A DNA stretch of 64,000 nucleotides from contig JAJDWA010000070.1 of NCBI GenBank assembly GCA_022825825.1, forward strand, positions 48,922 through 112,921, given 5' to 3'. The position numbers were made by a program, and so were the translations under genes. This stretch comes from Candidatus Poribacteria bacterium. GTDB taxonomy: Bacteria > Poribacteria > WGA-4E > WGA-3G. The notes under the pieces are model-generated. The model made no database searches. It worked only from the letters and a program-made list of their open reading frames with translations, and was not told the DNA's origin. Of this stretch, positions 62,402 to 64,000 are shown in pieces. Each line of letters starts with the position of its first letter. Position 1 is the stretch's first letter.

Positions 62402-62551
62402 TATAGTAGAATCGACAATTAAGTGGACACACGAAAAGCCTACCCCCCTTTATCCCGCCCCCAACCCCCCGCAAGCGAGGGGCTAAGAATAGAGAGCGAG
62501 GAAAGATGAAACAGGTGCAAAAGTGTCCAACTAATTATGGGTTTTACTATA
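62402..62551. mobile_element. MITE-like element, family A, complete, alternative interior
   Basis: Left TATAGTAGAATCGACAATTA then AGTGGACAC; right GTGTCCAACTAATTATGGG then TTTTACTATA. 150 bp. The interior is the CCCCCCGCAAGCGAGGGGCT repeat arm, not the usual GGTTAGGAAACC hairpin. Confidence 0.75.
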
Positions 62552-62831
62552 ATTTCCACTGTTTCTATTAAAGATACTACACAATGCCTATAAGAAGGTC
62601 AAGATTTTTACAGATACCATCACCACGAGGCACGTTTCCCTCTCTGCTGGCGGGGTTTCCTAACCCCGCAAAATTACCGAAACTTCATTTATAGTGAACT
62701 TTAGAATTAATTGGACATTATGTTCGGTTCGGTTAGGAAACCGAACCTACCGGGGTGTTGTAGCGCAAACTAAAAGTTCGCGCTACAATGTGTTTTTATC
62801 AAACCCGCGTTATAGGTAGCAACTTGAGTCC
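62552..62831. repeat. Repeat-filled gap
   Basis: AATGCCTATAAGAAGGTCAA at 62583 (similar to 60209); GCGGGGTTTCCTAACCCCGC hairpin at about 62650; a family A left end at 62690 followed by CGGTTCGGTTAGGAAACCGA; GTAGCGCAAACTAAAAGTTC with GCGCTACA at about 62760; and a family B-like TTATCAAACCCGCGTTATAG at 62797. No gene is seen. Confidence 0.6.
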
Positions 62832-63674
62832 TTATAATGTCTTCTTCAAAAATCCCCATACAAGCGGCAGCTTATCGTCAGGTTCAACACCAAGTCCAAC
62901 TTTTGATTTAAAATTCCGAGTCACTTCTTCCGCTGTGAGGGGACGATCATAAATACGGACTTCATCAATCACACCAGGAAAGTGCCTTTCTACATTACCA
63001 CGATTGTTTGCTGCGCCGATATAGACAGGCTGCACAAACGAAATAAAGGCATCCAAGTTCTTTTCTTTCCCAACAATTACTTCCTGTGGATTGCCATCCA
63101 TATAGATACTGAGTTTCGCTTCACCCGCGTCCTCAATTGCAAAAACGACGTGATGCCATTTTCCATCTGATAGTTCAAACTCAATTTCAACGGCAATATC
63201 ATTGCAACCAGCAGCAGCATGCTGACGTACGTAGTAGTGAACAATATCTTGGGCAAGTGGAAATCCGGCTTTCGCGCTTCGGTTGACATCAATTGCCCAT
63301 GCCATATTGCAGCCTACATCAAGCACTTTGAAAAGTGTTGTCCAATCTTTCTTGAAGTCTGTTTTGACCCACGCTTCAAACGTTGATGTGCCAACTTTAC
63401 TGCCGAAATCACCAAGGTTTGTCAGGTTAACATAATCGTCAGAACCGTCAAACTCAAGGGCATCGCCCACCTTTCCAGCAACAACCTTTGGATCTCCAAC
63501 GATTGTGCCACTGTTTTTACCCCAAACATCTTTGACTGTTTTATCCGTAATGTCTTGTTCGTCAAATGTCCAATAACTCACCAGGCCATCAGTTACGATT
63601 GTATCAGCAGTAGCATAGAAAGCAATCGTAACACTCATCATCGTGATTGTAAGAAAATAGAATACTTTTTTCAT
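62832..63674 (-). CDS. Secreted LamG-domain protein with WG-tag
   Basis: A 280-aa protein with a signal peptide (about 1-24, ATADTIV). A concanavalin/LamG jelly roll spans about 30-250: GLVSYWTFDE at the start, DALEFDGSDDYVNL, WHHVVFAIED and PGVIDEVRIYDRPLTAEEV near the end, typical of LamG_3 domains. It finishes VEPDDKLPLVWGFLKKTL, the third example of K-x4-W-G-x-[LM]-K. ATG 63674 follows AAAGGAG. Probably binds glycans at the cell surface. Confidence 0.9.
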   Translation of the reverse strand: MKKVFYFLTITMMSVTIAFYATADTIVTDGLVSYWTFDEQDITDKTVKDVWGKNSGTIVGDPKVVAGKVGDALEFDGSDDYVNLTNLGDFGSKVGTSTFEAWVKTDFKKDWTTLFKVLDVGCNMAWAIDVNRSAKAGFPLAQDIVHYYVRQHAAAGCNDIAVEIEFELSDGKWHHVVFAIEDAGEAKLSIYMDGNPQEVIVGKEKNLDAFISFVQPVYIGAANNRGNVERHFPGVIDEVRIYDRPLTAEEVTRNFKSKVGLGVEPDDKLPLVWGFLKKTL

Positions 63675-63806
63675 AGTTACACTCCTTTAAAAAATAGGTA
63701 TAGAGGTTTGTATACTTACGTAAAATGTTTGATATTAATCATAACATTATTGATTATTTTACACAATATAAATTTAGTAGAGAGGTTTAACTTTTTACAG
63801 CGTATC

Positions 63807-64000
63807 TCATAAATATTTTATTGACATACGTATGCAAGCAAGAAGGACAAAACCTAAACAATTTTCAGCATAATATTCCCATCGGACGACTAAACGCCGA
63901 AAATCCTCTAACCAACTGAAAAATCTTTCTACTTTGAAACGACGCTTATACCGTCGCAAACGCCGACCCTCCTGTGTAGCCTGTTTCTTGCGATTCTTTT
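63807..64000 (-). CDS. IS5-family transposase, C-terminal end (partial at window edge)
   Basis: Reading the minus strand from 63998, the frame gives [20 protein letters not shown] then [19 protein letters not shown] and a TGA at 63807-63809. This is the conserved C-terminus of IS5/IS427-type DDE transposases, including the catalytic Glu region (KVERFFSWL). The remainder lies beyond the window. The terminal inverted repeat of this insertion should be in 63675-63806 but I could not identify it. Confidence 0.88.
   Translation of the reverse strand, partial: KNRKKQATQEGRRLRRYKRRFKVERFFSWLEDFRRLVVRWEYYAENCLGFVLLACIRMSIKYL

Overview
The window is about 64 kb of moderately AT-rich bacterial chromosome with roughly 50 protein genes, five tRNAs and an unusually heavy load of short intergenic repeats. 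The gene set suggests Candidatus Poribacteria or a close relative of the Planctomycetes/Poribacteria type: an arylsulfatase, several PQQ-type beta-propellers, Gfo/Idh/MocA oxidoreductases, a MtaA/UroD-like methyltransferase, a family-10-like glycosidase, a DUF6785-type membrane protein, a DUF3500 protein, and LamG and Kelch secreted proteins. That assignment is inference; no 16S rRNA or ribosomal protein is present.

Layout. 0-8 kb: a CAU tRNA directly followed by tilS (tRNA-Ile lysidine synthetase) and hpt, a secreted dihaem cytochrome c, a lipoprotein, a LysM-M23 peptidase overlapping a beta-barrel/lytic-transglycosylase fusion, and an oxidoreductase. 8-12 kb: initiator tRNA-Met and tRNA-Leu, a barrel-sandwich-like protein, an HTH regulator, and a membrane protein behind tandem promoters and a highly structured leader. 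11-20 kb (minus strand): cell-wall and polysaccharide genes (two murein hydrolases, sulfatase, GHL10-like glycosidase, large membrane protein). 20-26 kb: tRNA-Val/tRNA-Asp transcript, TPR protein, serS, a hicAB pair, then bioB-pyrK with an unknown 315-aa gene. 27-38 kb: a degenerate LDH-like protein, a 919-aa protein without recognised domain, an MT-A70 methyltransferase, an isolated nuoI, guaB, a second oxidoreductase, a UroD-like/212-aa operon and a class A beta-lactamase-like hydrolase. 38-48 kb: a PQQ propeller, a DUF6978/DUF1828-like pair, serA, a lipoprotein and an ATP-grasp-like enzyme separated by long repeat-filled gaps. 48-64 kb: Kelch, O-methyltransferase, DUF3500, ThuA-like, broken toxin-antitoxin loci, a PD-(D/E)XK protein, a three-gene PQQ/lectin operon, a cadherin-like lipoprotein, a LamG protein, and the end of an IS5-type transposase running off the edge.

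Most notable: (1) a family of 105-170 bp MITE-like elements with shared terminal inverted repeats beginning TATAGT and carrying different internal hairpins; (2) a short common C-terminal motif (K-x4-W-G-x-[LM]-K) on three unrelated secreted proteins, a candidate sorting or anchoring tag; (3) duplicated perfect promoters driving a five-helix leader RNA; (4) tilS placed directly behind a CAU tRNA; (5) the 919-aa protein between an orphan adenine methyltransferase and an LDH-like protein that lacks catalytic residues; and (6) several decaying toxin-antitoxin genes, including a BrnT-like toxin stopped by one TAG codon. No CRISPR array, prophage or rRNA operon is visible.
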